In this document: one piece after another, positions 46,240 to 55,626 of the stretch
Position numbering within the stretch: the first letter of the stretch is position 1
How the letters are laid out: every line of letters starts with the position of its first letter
Assembly (NCBI GenBank): GCA_049587755.1
Contig: JBAVEN010000085.1
Location: 6,356 to 70,355 of the forward strand
Direction of reading: 5' to 3'
DNA from: Bog-375 sp049587755
GTDB lineage: Bacteria; Acidobacteriota; Terriglobia; Bryobacterales; Bryobacteraceae
Length of the DNA stretch: 64,000 nucleotides
The notes under the pieces: model-generated
The model's input: only the letters and a program-made list of their open reading frames with translations
What the model was told of the DNA's origin: nothing
The model's database searches: none
Made by a program: the position numbers and the translations under genes

Positions 46240-47670
46240 ATGCTCTCCCCAGCCGCCAAGGAGCGGATCGCCACGCTGCTCGGGGTAGGCGGCTATCTCG
46301 ACCGGCCTGAAGACCTGGCGCTGTACGAATACGATGCCGGCCAGGACAAGCATCCGCCCGATGTGGTGGTTTTCCCGCGCACCACGGCGGAAGTGTCCGC
46401 GTTGGTTCGTATCGCCAACGAACTCGACCTCCCTATCGTCGGCCGCGGCGCGGGAACGGGCCTCTCCGGCGGCGCCATTCCGCGCCAGGGCGGAATGATG
46501 ATCGCCTTCGCCCGCATGAACCGCGTCCTCAACCTCGACACCGCCAACCAGCGCGCAGTCGTCGAGCCGGGCGTTGTGAACCTGGATGTCACCGTGGCCG
46601 TGGAGGGCGAAGGATATTTCTTTGCGCCCGATCCTTCCAGCCAGCGCGCCTGCACGGTGGGCGGCAACGTGGCGGAAAACGCCGGCGGTCCTCACACGCT
46701 GGCGTACGGCGTCACCACCAACCACGTGCTCGGCCTGGAACTGGTGCTGCCGGATGGCAGCGTGGTGGAAACCGGCGGGCTGCCCGATCTGCCGGGATAC
46801 GATCTGACCGGCCTGCTCACCGGCTCGGAAGGCACGCTAGCCCTGGTGTCCAAAGCTACCCTGCGCTTGATGCGCAAGCCGGAGATGGTGAAGACTTGCC
46901 TGGCGATTTATTCGAACAGCGAGGACGCCGGGCGGACCGTCGCCGAAATTACCGCGCAGGCCATCACTCCCGTAGCCCTGGAGATGCTGGATGGAGTGAT
47001 GCTCCGCATGGTGGAGGAAGCCACCCACGCCGGCTACCCGGTGGACGCCGCGGCTGTTTTGCTGATCGAACTGGAAGGGATTCGCGAAGCCGTCGAGACG
47101 CAGGTGGAGCAGGTGCGCGCCGCCTGCCTTTCTTCGGGCGCCATCGAATTCCGCGTGGCGCGCACGGCCGAGGAGCGCGAGCGCTTGTGGAGCGGCCGCA
47201 AGAACGCGTTTGGAGCGGTGGGCCGCGTGAGTCCCAGCTACTATGTGCAGGACGGCGTGGTGCCGCGCACGCGCATCGCGGCGACGCTACAGTTCATCGC
47301 TGCGGTCGCTGCCGAGCACGGGCTTACCATCAGCAATATCTTTCACGCCGGCGATGGCAACCTGCACCCGATCATTCTGTTCAATCCGCGCGTGCCCGGC
47401 GAGAAGGAGAAAGCGCGCCATGCCGGCGAGGAGATTCTGAAGTGGTGCATCGGCTGCGGCGGCTCTATCACCGGCGAGCACGGCGTTGGCATGGAAAAGA
47501 ATGAGCTTATGCCGCTCTTGTTCTCCGCCGACACGCTGGAGACGATCGGCCAGATCAAGCTTCTGTTCGATCCCGAGTCCCGCATGAACCCCGGCAAGCT
47601 GCTTCCCACCGGCCGCGGATGCAGCGAGATCCGCCAGCCCGCCCTGCAGCCGGGAAGCCTGGTGTATTAG
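46240..47670 (+). CDS. glcD: FAD-linked oxidase, GlcD-type
   Basis: 476 residues. VAO/PCMH-type FAD domain (VVFPRTTAEVSALVRIANEL; VGRGAGTGLSGGAIPRQGG; CTVGGNVAENAGGPHTLAYG) and the C-terminal cap with the GlcD/D-lactate dehydrogenase motifs FHAGDGNLHPIILFNPR and GSITGEHGVGMEKNEL. Oxidises glycolate, D-lactate or another 2-hydroxy acid. The glcE and glcF partners are not adjacent, so a single-subunit enzyme (D-lactate dehydrogenase-like) is possible. Confidence 0.9.
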   Translation: MLSPAAKERIATLLGVGGYLDRPEDLALYEYDAGQDKHPPDVVVFPRTTAEVSALVRIANELDLPIVGRGAGTGLSGGAIPRQGGMMIAFARMNRVLNLDTANQRAVVEPGVVNLDVTVAVEGEGYFFAPDPSSQRACTVGGNVAENAGGPHTLAYGVTTNHVLGLELVLPDGSVVETGGLPDLPGYDLTGLLTGSEGTLALVSKATLRLMRKPEMVKTCLAIYSNSEDAGRTVAEITAQAITPVALEMLDGVMLRMVEEATHAGYPVDAAAVLLIELEGIREAVETQVEQVRAACLSSGAIEFRVARTAEERERLWSGRKNAFGAVGRVSPSYYVQDGVVPRTRIAATLQFIAAVAAEHGLTISNIFHAGDGNLHPIILFNPRVPGEKEKARHAGEEILKWCIGCGGSITGEHGVGMEKNELMPLLFSADTLETIGQIKLLFDPESRMNPGKLLPTGRGCSEIRQPALQPGSLVY

Positions 47671-47741
47671 GGGCCGCCTTTTTCCTATACTATGAAATAA
47701 GCGGGGCGCCGCTTCGGCGGCGCCGATTCCGGAGGTTCACG

Positions 47742-48038
47742 ATGCCTGATGCCCGCGAGAATGCTGACCACCTGATTGATCGACTGCCGGAGGCACAGCT
47801 TGCGGCCTTGGTCGGATTGCTCGAAACCATCGTCGATCCAGTCTCTCGCGCTCTTGCCAACGCGCCTATCGACGACGAGCCCGTCACCGAGGAGGAAGAG
47901 CAAGCCGTCGCCAGTTCGAAAGACTGGTTCCGGCACAACCCAGGCACTCCCTTCGAGCAGGTCGTCGCCGAACTCGGCTTCACTATGGAGCAGGTCGGCA
48001 AGCACGCCCAAGAGGAACAGAAGGACCTGGCGGCTTGA
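47742..48038 (+). CDS. RelB-like antitoxin
   Basis: 98 residues from ATG 47742 with GGAGG seven bases upstream. Helical and acidic (ADHLIDRLPEAQLAALVGLL, then DDEPVTEEEEQAVASSKDWF), typical of the antitoxins that pair with RelE/ParE-type toxins in this group of bacteria. Its stop overlaps the TTG start of the toxin-like gene by four bases, as in working pairs. The toxin is truncated, so the system is probably dead or reduced to the antitoxin. Confidence 0.72.
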   Translation: MPDARENADHLIDRLPEAQLAALVGLLETIVDPVSRALANAPIDDEPVTEEEEQAVASSKDWFRHNPGTPFEQVVAELGFTMEQVGKHAQEEQKDLAA

Positions 48039-48244
48039 AGCGAATCGTCTTTTCCGACCAGGCCAAGGCGGACATCCGCGCCATCCCCCAGCGCATCGCC
48101 ATGAATATTCTCGCGGCCATTCAGCGTCTGGCGGAAACCGGAACTGGCCGCATCAGAACCCTGCAAGACCAGGACGATTGGTTACTGTCCCCAGCTTTCC
48201 CTGCGGCGCACTATCCCGCTTGCCAGTTCGTCTTCAGACCGTAG
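48035..48244 (+). CDS. Truncated RelE/ParE-type toxin
   Basis: 69 residues from TTG 48035, overlapping the antitoxin stop as TTGA. The N-terminal 45 residues are RelE-like (MKRIVFSDQAKADIRAIPQR; ILAAIQRLAETGTGRIRTLQ). After WLLS the expected beta strands (normally like FRLRVGDYRVRF and a final ILRVxHR) are replaced by SPAFPAAHYPACQFVFRP and a stop, so about 15-20 residues containing the catalytic C-terminus are missing. Probably inactive. Confidence 0.62.
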   Translation: MKRIVFSDQAKADIRAIPQRIAMNILAAIQRLAETGTGRIRTLQDQDDWLLSPAFPAAHYPACQFVFRP

Positions 48245-48258
48245 TAGGGGTCTACGCC

Positions 48259-48705
48259 ATGAGATTTGATTCTGCTTACTTCAAATATTGGTTTGATGGA
48301 ATTGTGGGGACGTCGGAGTTCATCGCGAGCCCGGACGCGTTTAGGCGCGCATGGCTCCAACGCGACACAGGCATTACGTCCATACACTACTATGATGAGC
48401 TCATCGAACAGCTCCTTGGGGACCTACGCCTGGAGGAAAACGCTGTTCGGTTCTCGGACGTGCTGAAAGGGCTAGACGTGCTCGATGCCGTGAGTGCGTT
48501 CACCGACGCTGTTCTTTCGGTGAATCAAGCCGTGAAACAGAATACGGAACTTCAAAACCAGGAAACGCTGCTTGCATCGAGAGAATGGGCGAAGCTTCAA
48601 CAGGCTGCAATGCGCGTAATTGAATCGCCTGCCGCGAGGGCTTATCGGACTGGCCGGTCAGATATCGACATCCCGGGCGAAAGCGGGGCGCAGCAAAACC
48701 CGTGA
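48259..48705 (+). CDS. Hypothetical protein
   Basis: 148 residues from ATG 48259, the first Met after the toxin remnant; a longer frame upstream overlaps the antitoxin and toxin and is not used. Helical, acidic, no signal or membrane segment (MRFDSAYFKYWFDGIVGTSE; SIHYYDELIEQLLGDLRLEE). The first 60 bases are unusually AT-rich for this region, which may point to transfer. No family recognised. Confidence 0.55.
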   Translation: MRFDSAYFKYWFDGIVGTSEFIASPDAFRRAWLQRDTGITSIHYYDELIEQLLGDLRLEENAVRFSDVLKGLDVLDAVSAFTDAVLSVNQAVKQNTELQNQETLLASREWAKLQQAAMRVIESPAARAYRTGRSDIDIPGESGAQQNP

Positions 48706-48790
48706 CAAGGGGGGATAAAGTGCGAGACCGGCGACAGCACCGAATTACCCCATTACGTTGGCCCTAACGCGGATTCGCCGCAACAGCGCT

Positions 48791-49723
48791 TTATCGCTTG
48801 CTCTTCAGTACGTCCACCAGTTCCTGTACGGCGGCGGCGCTCTTTTGCAAACCGGCCTGCTCCTCGGCGGTCAATTTCAGCTCGTAGATCTTCTCGATGC
48901 CGCGCGCGCCCAGCTTCACTGGCACGCCGACGAACAGGCCGTGGATGCCATATTCGCCTTCCAGGTACGCCGCGCAGGGCAGCACCTTCTTCTTATCTCT
49001 GAGGATGGATTCGGCCATTTCCACCGCGGCCGCCGACGGCGCGTAGTAGGCGCTGCCGGTTTTGAGGTACTTGACGATCTCGGCGCCGCCGTTGCGCGTG
49101 CGGGCCACGATGCCATCGATGGTGGCCTGGTCCATCAGTTCCGTCAGCGGAATGCCGGAGACGTTGCTCAGGCGCACCACGGGCACCATGGTGTCGCCGT
49201 GGCCGCCCATCACCACCGCGGTGACGTTCTCCACAGAGACGCCGAGTTCCTGCGCAATGAAGGTGCGGAAGCGCGCGCTATCGAGCACGCCGGCCATGCC
49301 CACCACGCGCCGCTTATCGAACTTCGAGACCCAATAGGCCGCCTGCGCCATCGCATCCAGCGGATTGGTCACCAGGATGAGAATCGAGTTGGGCGAATAC
49401 TTGACGGCCTCCTCGGTGGCGCTGCGCACGATCCCGTAATTGGCCATCAGCAGGTCGTCGCGGCTCATCCCCGGTTTGCGCGGAAAGCCGGCGGTGATGA
49501 TGACGATGTCGGAATTAGCGGTCGGCGCATAGTCATTCGTGCCGGTGATCGTGACGTCGTAGCCCTGCACCGGCCCCGACTGCAACAGGTCTAGCCCCTT
49601 GCCTTGGGGAACGCCCTCAATCACGTCCACCAGGACGACATCGGCCAGTCCCTTATCCGCGATGCGCAAGGCGCAATTGGCTCCCACGTTGCCGGCGCCC
49701 ACAACCGTGATTTTATTTCGCAC
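48791..49723 (-). CDS. mdh: Malate dehydrogenase
   Basis: 310 residues from GTG 49723 (MRNKITVVGAGNVGANCALR), with AAGGAGAG upstream. LDH/MDH fold: the NAD-binding VVGAGNVG, VIITAGFPRKPGMSRDDLL with the substrate Arg residues, GVLDSARFRTFIA and GGHGDTMVPVVRLSNV with the catalytic His. The Arg-Lys-Pro-Gly-Met-Ser loop marks an MDH rather than a lactate dehydrogenase. Converts malate and oxaloacetate in the TCA cycle. Divergent from the prolyl oligopeptidase gene. Confidence 0.96.
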   Translation of the reverse strand: MRNKITVVGAGNVGANCALRIADKGLADVVLVDVIEGVPQGKGLDLLQSGPVQGYDVTITGTNDYAPTANSDIVIITAGFPRKPGMSRDDLLMANYGIVRSATEEAVKYSPNSILILVTNPLDAMAQAAYWVSKFDKRRVVGMAGVLDSARFRTFIAQELGVSVENVTAVVMGGHGDTMVPVVRLSNVSGIPLTELMDQATIDGIVARTRNGGAEIVKYLKTGSAYYAPSAAAVEMAESILRDKKKVLPCAAYLEGEYGIHGLFVGVPVKLGARGIEKIYELKLTAEEQAGLQKSAAAVQELVDVLKSKR

Positions 49724-49755
49724 AGCAGCTCTCCTTTACAGTGAATTGAAGCTCG

Positions 49756-49761
49756 ATTATA
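49756..49761 (-). promoter_or_regulatory. Candidate -10 box of mdh
   Basis: ATTATA on the plus strand is TATAAT on the minus strand, 33 bases before the mdh start. No clear -35 hexamer at the usual distance. Confidence 0.4.
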
Positions 49762-49855
49762 ACAGCCGTTGCCCCACGGACCGCCGCGCGCGGACTCCGG
49801 ATTTCGGACTGGGGCCGCCCCCCGCAACTATGCGGCAGCGGGTACACTGAACTCG

Positions 49856-52048
49856 ATGCACAGAACCCGTCTCACTCGAAGGATTCTCACCGCGCTGGCC
49901 GCGCTGGCGGCACTGTTTGGGGCGCTGGCCGAAAGTGCCTCGACGCTCGTGTACCCGCCTGCGCCGCGCACCAACCAGGTTGACGATTACCACGGCCACA
50001 GGATCGCCGACCCGTACCGCACGCTGGAAGACCCGGACAATCCCGCCACACGCGCGTGGATCGAAGCCGAAGCGAAGCTGACCAGCCAATGGCTGGCCGC
50101 CATTCCGCAGCGCGACACCATCAAGCGGCGCCTCACGCAGTTGTTCGACTACGAGCGCTACCCCGCCTCCACGCTCGCCAACTTTTCGCACGGCTTCATC
50201 TGGAGCTACGCCGGCGCGTTCTCCGCCGGCAATCATTATTTCCTGCTGCGCAACAGCGGCCTGCAGAATCAGGCGGTGCTGTATAGGGTCGACGCTCAGG
50301 GCAACCATCCGCAGGTGCTGCTCGATCCCAACACGTTCCGCAGCGATGGCACCGCGGCGCTGTGCGGGCTTGCCTCCAGCCGCGATGGCAGTCTGCTGGC
50401 ATTCGGCTTGGCGCAGGCTGGATCGGACTGGTGCGAATGGCGCATCCGCAACGTAGAATCGGGCCAGGACTTGCCTGAGGTGCTGCAGTGGACCAAGGAT
50501 GCCGCGCCCGCCTGGACCGCGGACGACCGCGCCTTCTACTACGTCCGCTATCCCCAGCCGCCGGAGGGCCAGATCCTCACCGCGGTAAATCGCAATCCGA
50601 AAGTGATGCTGCACCGCATCGGCGAAGCGGCTGATCGCGACCGGTTCGTTTACGAAGACCCGGCGCACGCCGATAGCGGGTTCGGCCCCGTGCTTACCGC
50701 GGATGGGCGCTGGCTGGTGGTCCATATGGATCTGCCTCAGGACAGCTCCCGCAACATGCTCTACTTCGAGGATCTCTCCGCCGCCGGCACGCATATGACG
50801 CTACTCACGCCCGATCCCAAGGGTATCTACGATTACGCCGGCAGCCAGGGAAGCCGCATCTATGTGCGCACCACGGATGGAGCGCCGAAGGGCCGCATCA
50901 TAGCCATCGATCTCGAGCAACCCGGCCGCGAGCACTGGGCCGAAGTGGTGGCGGAGCAGCCCGACAGCCTCGAACACGCGGCTCTCACGAGTGGGCGCTT
51001 GCTGCTTTCGTATTTACACAACGCCCACGCGCGCGCCGTTCTCTATTCGCTGGCGACCAAGACCACCAGCGATGTTGCCTTGGATGGCATCGGTACCGCC
51101 AACTGGTCGCCTGCCCAGCCCGATGCGAGCGAGCTGTTCTACAGCTTCGTCACCTTCACCTCGCCGGCCGCTCTCTATCGCCTCGATCTCGGCACCGGCC
51201 GCAGCACGCTGCTGCGCCGCAGCAAGCTCAGCTTCGATGCCGGCCAGTACCAAACCGATCAGGTCTTCTATCCGTCGAAAGACGGCACCAAGGTCTCGAT
51301 GTTCCTGGTTCACCGCAAGGGCATGGCGCTCGACGGCCGGAATCCCACGCTGCTCTATGGATACGGCGGGTTCAACATTGCCCTCACCCCTTCGTTCAGC
51401 CCGGCCCTGGCTGAATGGCTGGAGATGGGCGGGCTCTACGCGGAAGCCAATTTGCGCGGTGGGTCCGAATACGGCGAAGCCTGGCACCTGGCCGGCGCCC
51501 GGCACAAGAAGCAGAACGTGTTCGACGATTTCATCGCGGCCGCCGAATGGCTGATCCGCAGCCGTTACACCTCGACTCCCAAGCTGGCGCTTTTCGGCGG
51601 CAGCAACGGCGGGCTGCTGGTGGGCGCCTGCCTGAACCAGCGCCCCGACTTGTTCGGCGCCGCCATGCCCGCCGTTGGCGTGATGGACATGCTGCGCTTC
51701 AACAAGTTCACCGCTGGCGCCGGGTGGGTAGGCGAATATGGGTCGCCGGACAATCCGGAAGATTTCAAGACGCTCTTAGCTTACTCGCCGCTGCACAACA
51801 TCCGCAAGACCAGTTATCCCGCCACGCTGATCACCACTTCCGATCATGACGACCGCGTCGTGCCGGGCCACAGCTTCAAGTACGCGGCCACGCTGCAGGC
51901 ATCGCAGCAAGGTCCGGCCCCGATTCTGATCCGCATCGAGACGCGCGCCGGCCACGGCGCCGGCACGCCGACGTCGAAAACCATCGACGAGTTCGCCGAC
52001 CGGTGGGCCTTTCTGGTGAAGGTGTTGGGGTTGAATCCGAAGCTGTAA
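49856..52048 (+). CDS. Prolyl oligopeptidase (S9A), exported
   Basis: 730 residues from ATG 49856; the frame extends upstream without a signal. Signal-like N-terminus (MHRTRLTRRILTALAALAAL). S9A pattern: YPPAPRTNQVDDYHGHRIAD opening motif, a seven-bladed propeller, then the alpha/beta hydrolase. The triad is Ser about 583 in FGGSNGGLLVG, Asp about 665 in SDHDDRVVPGHS and His about 700 in AGHGAG. It cleaves short peptides after proline, probably in the periplasm. A TACACT box lies just before the start. Confidence 0.94.
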   Translation: MHRTRLTRRILTALAALAALFGALAESASTLVYPPAPRTNQVDDYHGHRIADPYRTLEDPDNPATRAWIEAEAKLTSQWLAAIPQRDTIKRRLTQLFDYERYPASTLANFSHGFIWSYAGAFSAGNHYFLLRNSGLQNQAVLYRVDAQGNHPQVLLDPNTFRSDGTAALCGLASSRDGSLLAFGLAQAGSDWCEWRIRNVESGQDLPEVLQWTKDAAPAWTADDRAFYYVRYPQPPEGQILTAVNRNPKVMLHRIGEAADRDRFVYEDPAHADSGFGPVLTADGRWLVVHMDLPQDSSRNMLYFEDLSAAGTHMTLLTPDPKGIYDYAGSQGSRIYVRTTDGAPKGRIIAIDLEQPGREHWAEVVAEQPDSLEHAALTSGRLLLSYLHNAHARAVLYSLATKTTSDVALDGIGTANWSPAQPDASELFYSFVTFTSPAALYRLDLGTGRSTLLRRSKLSFDAGQYQTDQVFYPSKDGTKVSMFLVHRKGMALDGRNPTLLYGYGGFNIALTPSFSPALAEWLEMGGLYAEANLRGGSEYGEAWHLAGARHKKQNVFDDFIAAAEWLIRSRYTSTPKLALFGGSNGGLLVGACLNQRPDLFGAAMPAVGVMDMLRFNKFTAGAGWVGEYGSPDNPEDFKTLLAYSPLHNIRKTSYPATLITTSDHDDRVVPGHSFKYAATLQASQQGPAPILIRIETRAGHGAGTPTSKTIDEFADRWAFLVKVLGLNPKL

Positions 52049-52053
52049 CGGAC

Positions 52054-52130
52054 TGGGGTGGGTGGTGGGGTTCGAACCCACGGCCACTGGAACCACAATC
52101 CAGCGCTCTACCAGCTGAGCTACACCCACC
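52054..52130 (-). tRNA. tRNA-His (anticodon GTG)
   Basis: The minus strand folds as a cloverleaf: 7-bp acceptor GTGGGTG/CACCCAC with the His-specific extra G at the 5' end (52130) paired with the discriminator C, D arm GCTCAGCTGGTAGAGC, anticodon stem CTGGA/TCCAG around GTG, and T arm GTGGG-TTCGAAC-CCCAC. The CCA end is encoded (52054-52056). Confidence 0.97.
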
Positions 52131-52181
52131 GTGAAGGGGACATCCTCATCGTATCAAGGCCCCGCGGAGCCTGCAAATTCG

Positions 52182-52952
52182 CTACGCGGTGCGCATGTAT
52201 CTCCAATAGATTCTCATGATGTCGCGGAAGGCAACAAAGAAGTCGGTTGGCTTGACTTTGGAGCCGGCAACGTCTCGCCAGACCATCAGCGGGAATTCGT
52301 AGATTCGTTCCGCCGCGGTGCGGGCAGAGCCGGCATTGCGGATATAGCGGGCGAACACCTCGACGTCGAACACCCAGCGGCTGCAAAAAGGCTCGTCGAA
52401 AAGGTGCAGCGTCACCGGCGCGGCGCGAAACACTTTGGCGCCGCACTGGGTATCGTAAACCGCCATCCCCAACACGGTTGAGGCCGCGGTGGCAAAAACT
52501 CTTCCCAAATAATGCCGTACGGCATGGCGCTCCACCTTGCGGCCCAGCAGCTTCACGCGCGAGCCGAACACCATATCGATCTCCGGCCGCGCATCGAGGA
52601 CGCGCAGAAACTCGGGAATGTCATCGAGCGGCGTCGCCAGGTCCGCATCCCAGAAGCCGGCATACGCCGCGCCGCCCTCGAGCGCAGCAAGCATGCCGCG
52701 CCGCACGGCTTCCGCTTTTCCGCCGTTCTTGGCGCATTCGAGCACGCTGGCGCGGCTTTCGTGGCCGGCGCAGATGCGGCGCAGCACCTCCACGGTGTTG
52801 TCCGTGCTGCCATCATCGACAAACAGCAGCTCGGCGCCCGGCCGGTCGAGAAACTGCCGAAAATCGGGGACCGCCAAGCGGCGGCTTTCGTTGTAGCACG
52901 GGACGACGATCACGGCCCGGCGGGGTTCCGCTGTAGGATGACTTTCAGTCAC
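52182..52952 (-). CDS. Family 2 glycosyltransferase, dolichyl-phosphate glucosyltransferase-like
   Basis: 256 residues. GT-A fold motifs: VIVVPCYNESRRL, LLFVDDGSTDNTVEVLRRIC and the DxD-like AGFWDADLATPLDDIPEFL, then GSRVKLLGRKVERHAVRHYL, all typical of polyprenyl-phosphate glycosyltransferases such as DPG synthase-like enzymes. No C-terminal membrane helix pair is seen, unlike some relatives. It probably transfers glucose or mannose to a lipid carrier. The polytopic membrane protein downstream (opposite strand) may be a functional partner, but the orientation is divergent. Confidence 0.88.
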   Translation of the reverse strand: MTESHPTAEPRRAVIVVPCYNESRRLAVPDFRQFLDRPGAELLFVDDGSTDNTVEVLRRICAGHESRASVLECAKNGGKAEAVRRGMLAALEGGAAYAGFWDADLATPLDDIPEFLRVLDARPEIDMVFGSRVKLLGRKVERHAVRHYLGRVFATAASTVLGMAVYDTQCGAKVFRAAPVTLHLFDEPFCSRWVFDVEVFARYIRNAGSARTAAERIYEFPLMVWRDVAGSKVKPTDFFVAFRDIMRIYWRYMRTA

Positions 52953-53187
52953 GGGTTTGGCAGTCTGCGCTGGCCGGGCTCGTGCGATCGCGATTCCAAC
53001 CGCTTTCCATCGGCTGCGCCATGGTCACTCACATCTTCGCATAGGCTCGCGCGCGCGGCTACCCGCCGCTCGCGGCGGCCCGATTATCGCAAGCTAGCGA
53101 ATCAGCCCTATCTTTTTTCGTCTTGTCCGTTCCGACCGGCGGATTCGACCCTGAAAACAGGTACACTGAAACGAATTCCGGACGGTA

Positions 53188-55314
53188 ATGCCCGAATACC
53201 ATTTCATGGCCGCCGACGTGAGGGGAAGTCTGCTGGCAGTTCTGATTTTCCCGTTGTTTGTGTGGGCGCCGGGTTACTTGCTTGGGTTCGCGTTCAACCT
53301 GTTTGAGTTTCGAACCCGCAGCGCAGCGTTTCGCGCCGTCTTGAGCCTTCCGCTTGCCATCGCGATCTGCCCGATTCTCACCTATTTCGCGGCTCGATGC
53401 GGCTCGATGAGCCTGACGCAGGATTTGTACCTGGCCGCGGCCGTGGTGGTCCTGGCGCTCCTGGCGTGGGACGCGAAGCGCGGTTGGGCGCGCCGTCCGC
53501 GGCTGCCCGAGGGTTGGGGATTCTTTGCCGCCGCGATCGGCGTGTGGCTGCTGATCACGCTGTTTTACCTGGTGGATGTGCAGGCCGGCAGCCGGCTCTA
53601 CTATCCCACCAACTCGCTGGATTATTCGCTGCGCGCCTCGCTGGTTCATTCCGTAGTCACGACCGGCGTGCCGCCACAGACTCCGCTATTCCTGCCCAGC
53701 CCGCCGGCCGCGCTCCGCTATCACTATTTCTGGCTGATGATGTGCGCGCTGGTGAATCGTCTGGGTGCGCCCTGGGTGAGCGCGCGCCACGCCGAGATCG
53801 CCGGCGCATTCTGGTGCGGCGTCGGGCTGATGGCGCTGCTGGCGGCCTGCCTGCGCCTCTTCATCGCCAACCCGCAAACCGGGCTGGCGCGCCGCTTGCG
53901 GATCGGCGTGCTGCTGATGGGAATCACCGGTCTCGACATTCTGCCAGGTATGTACCTGCTGTTCTTGTACGCACGCGGGCAGATGAGTTTTGTCCTCCCC
54001 AGCCTGGAATGCTGGAACGAGTACGTCGACTGGTTTCTGCACAGCGCCATCTGGGCGCCGCACGCGATTGCCGCCTTAATCGCGGCCGTCACCGGCTTTC
54101 TGCTGCTGTGGCACGGGGCCTCCAAAACGGGTTGGCCCAATTGCGCGCGCTACGGCTTAGCTGGCGGCGCGGCCTTTGCATCGGCGGTCGGCGCCTGTAT
54201 TTGGGTTACTTTCACCTTCGCCGCTTTCCTGTGCGTCTGGACGGCGATGTGCATCGCCAGGCGCTGGTGGCGCGAGGTGACGGTGCTGGTTATTGCGGGC
54301 ATCGCCAGTTGTGTTCTCGCTTATCCGTACCTGCACGATCTCGGGGCTGGCGCCGTTGCCGGTTCGCCGCTTCACTTCACCGTAAGGGCGTTCTCGATGA
54401 CCGCCCTGGTTCCGGTGTGGCCGGGCATGCCGCACTGGCTGCGCCTGATTCTGGTGAACGGATCGCTGCTGCCACTGAATTATGCGCTGGAGTTCGGCTT
54501 CTTTTTCTTGGTGGCGGGAATCAAGTGGCGCCAACACCGAGCCAGCGGTGAACCGCTCACCCGGCAGGATGCGGCGTGCCTGGCCATGCTCGTCACCAGC
54601 GCGCTGATTTGCACCTTCCTCCGCTCCAGCGTGAACGGCAACAACGACCTCGGCTGGCGCGGATTCCTGCCCGCACAGTTCGTGCTGCTTCTCTGGGCGG
54701 TGGATATCTTGCCGCAGCGCGACCGGCTGAGCTTTCTCTCCACGCGCCGGAAACGATTGCTGACGGTTTGCATCGCGCTCGGCGCCGCCGGCACCGCGTA
54801 TGAGATCGCGATCGTTCGCTTCTACCCGATTCTGGCCGACCGCGGCGTCCTCCCGCCGCTTGGCTGGATGGCTCCCGATCGAAAGTTCGGCAACCGCAAC
54901 TACGCTGCGCGAGCCGCCTATGAGTGGGTGCGCGCCAGCACGCCGGAGACCGCCGCGCTGCAATACAACCCCGACGTTGACCAGCAGCAGACCGACGCCA
55001 TGCTGTACGCCGATCGCCGGATCGTAGCCGCCGGCTCGCAGTGCGATACACCCTATGGCGGCGATCCCAAGCTTTGCGGCCCTATGATGATCCGGCTTAA
55101 GCGGCTCTATCCAGCCGCCGGTCAACCGGCCGCCACCAGCGTGGCCGAGGTGTGCCGCGATCTGCCCATCGACGTGATCGTGGCCAAAGATACCGACCCC
55201 ATCTGGAGCGATCCGCATGGCTGGGTGTGGACTGGAAAGCCCGTGTTTTCTGATGCCTATATCCGCCTGTTCGGTTGCCACGCTATTGGCGGTACAGCGC
55301 AGCTTCGTCACTGA
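53188..55314 (+). CDS. Polytopic membrane protein, GT-C-like
   Basis: 708 residues with about a dozen hydrophobic segments between residues 12 and 530 and a soluble C-terminal part (about 540-700). The first loop after helix 4 contains YYPTNSLDYSLRASLVHSVV and SPPAALRYHYFWLMMCALVN, an arrangement like the catalytic loop of GT-C glycosyltransferases, but no family was matched with confidence. The C-terminal region (RAAYEWVRASTPETAALQYN) resembles the periplasmic tail of similar proteins. A TACACT box lies 28 bases before the start. Glycan transfer is inference. Confidence 0.75.
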   Translation: MPEYHFMAADVRGSLLAVLIFPLFVWAPGYLLGFAFNLFEFRTRSAAFRAVLSLPLAIAICPILTYFAARCGSMSLTQDLYLAAAVVVLALLAWDAKRGWARRPRLPEGWGFFAAAIGVWLLITLFYLVDVQAGSRLYYPTNSLDYSLRASLVHSVVTTGVPPQTPLFLPSPPAALRYHYFWLMMCALVNRLGAPWVSARHAEIAGAFWCGVGLMALLAACLRLFIANPQTGLARRLRIGVLLMGITGLDILPGMYLLFLYARGQMSFVLPSLECWNEYVDWFLHSAIWAPHAIAALIAAVTGFLLLWHGASKTGWPNCARYGLAGGAAFASAVGACIWVTFTFAAFLCVWTAMCIARRWWREVTVLVIAGIASCVLAYPYLHDLGAGAVAGSPLHFTVRAFSMTALVPVWPGMPHWLRLILVNGSLLPLNYALEFGFFFLVAGIKWRQHRASGEPLTRQDAACLAMLVTSALICTFLRSSVNGNNDLGWRGFLPAQFVLLLWAVDILPQRDRLSFLSTRRKRLLTVCIALGAAGTAYEIAIVRFYPILADRGVLPPLGWMAPDRKFGNRNYAARAAYEWVRASTPETAALQYNPDVDQQQTDAMLYADRRIVAAGSQCDTPYGGDPKLCGPMMIRLKRLYPAAGQPAATSVAEVCRDLPIDVIVAKDTDPIWSDPHGWVWTGKPVFSDAYIRLFGCHAIGGTAQLRH

Positions 55315-55371
55315 GTCCCAGGACAGATCCGAGCATGATGTAGAATCAGTATAGAAAGGAAGAAGGAAGAC

Positions 55372-55626
55372 GTGCCGCTGAACATCAAGAACCCTCTAGC
55401 TGACGAGCTCGCCCGCCAACTGTCCAGGAAGACAGGCCACAGCATCACCGAAGTCGTGATTGCAGCGCTGCGCGAGCAACTGCGGCGTGAGGAGGGCCGA
55501 GTCGCTGCGCCAGCGCTGGCCGAGCAGTTATTGGAAATCGGACGACATTGCGCCGCTCTGCCGGACCTGGATACTCGCAGCGAAGGCGAAATCCTCGGCT
55601 ACGACGAACACGGACTATGGTCATAG
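55372..55626 (+). CDS. vapB: VapB-type antitoxin
   Basis: 84 residues from GTG 55372, with AAGGAAGAAGGAAG upstream. MPLNIKNPLADELARQLSRK and TGHSITEVVIAALREQLRRE match the Rv0623/PSK-type VapB antitoxin, a ribbon-helix-helix DNA-binding protein that binds and inhibits the PIN toxin and represses the operon. Overlaps vapC by ten bases. Confidence 0.9.
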   Translation: MPLNIKNPLADELARQLSRKTGHSITEVVIAALREQLRREEGRVAAPALAEQLLEIGRHCAALPDLDTRSEGEILGYDEHGLWS

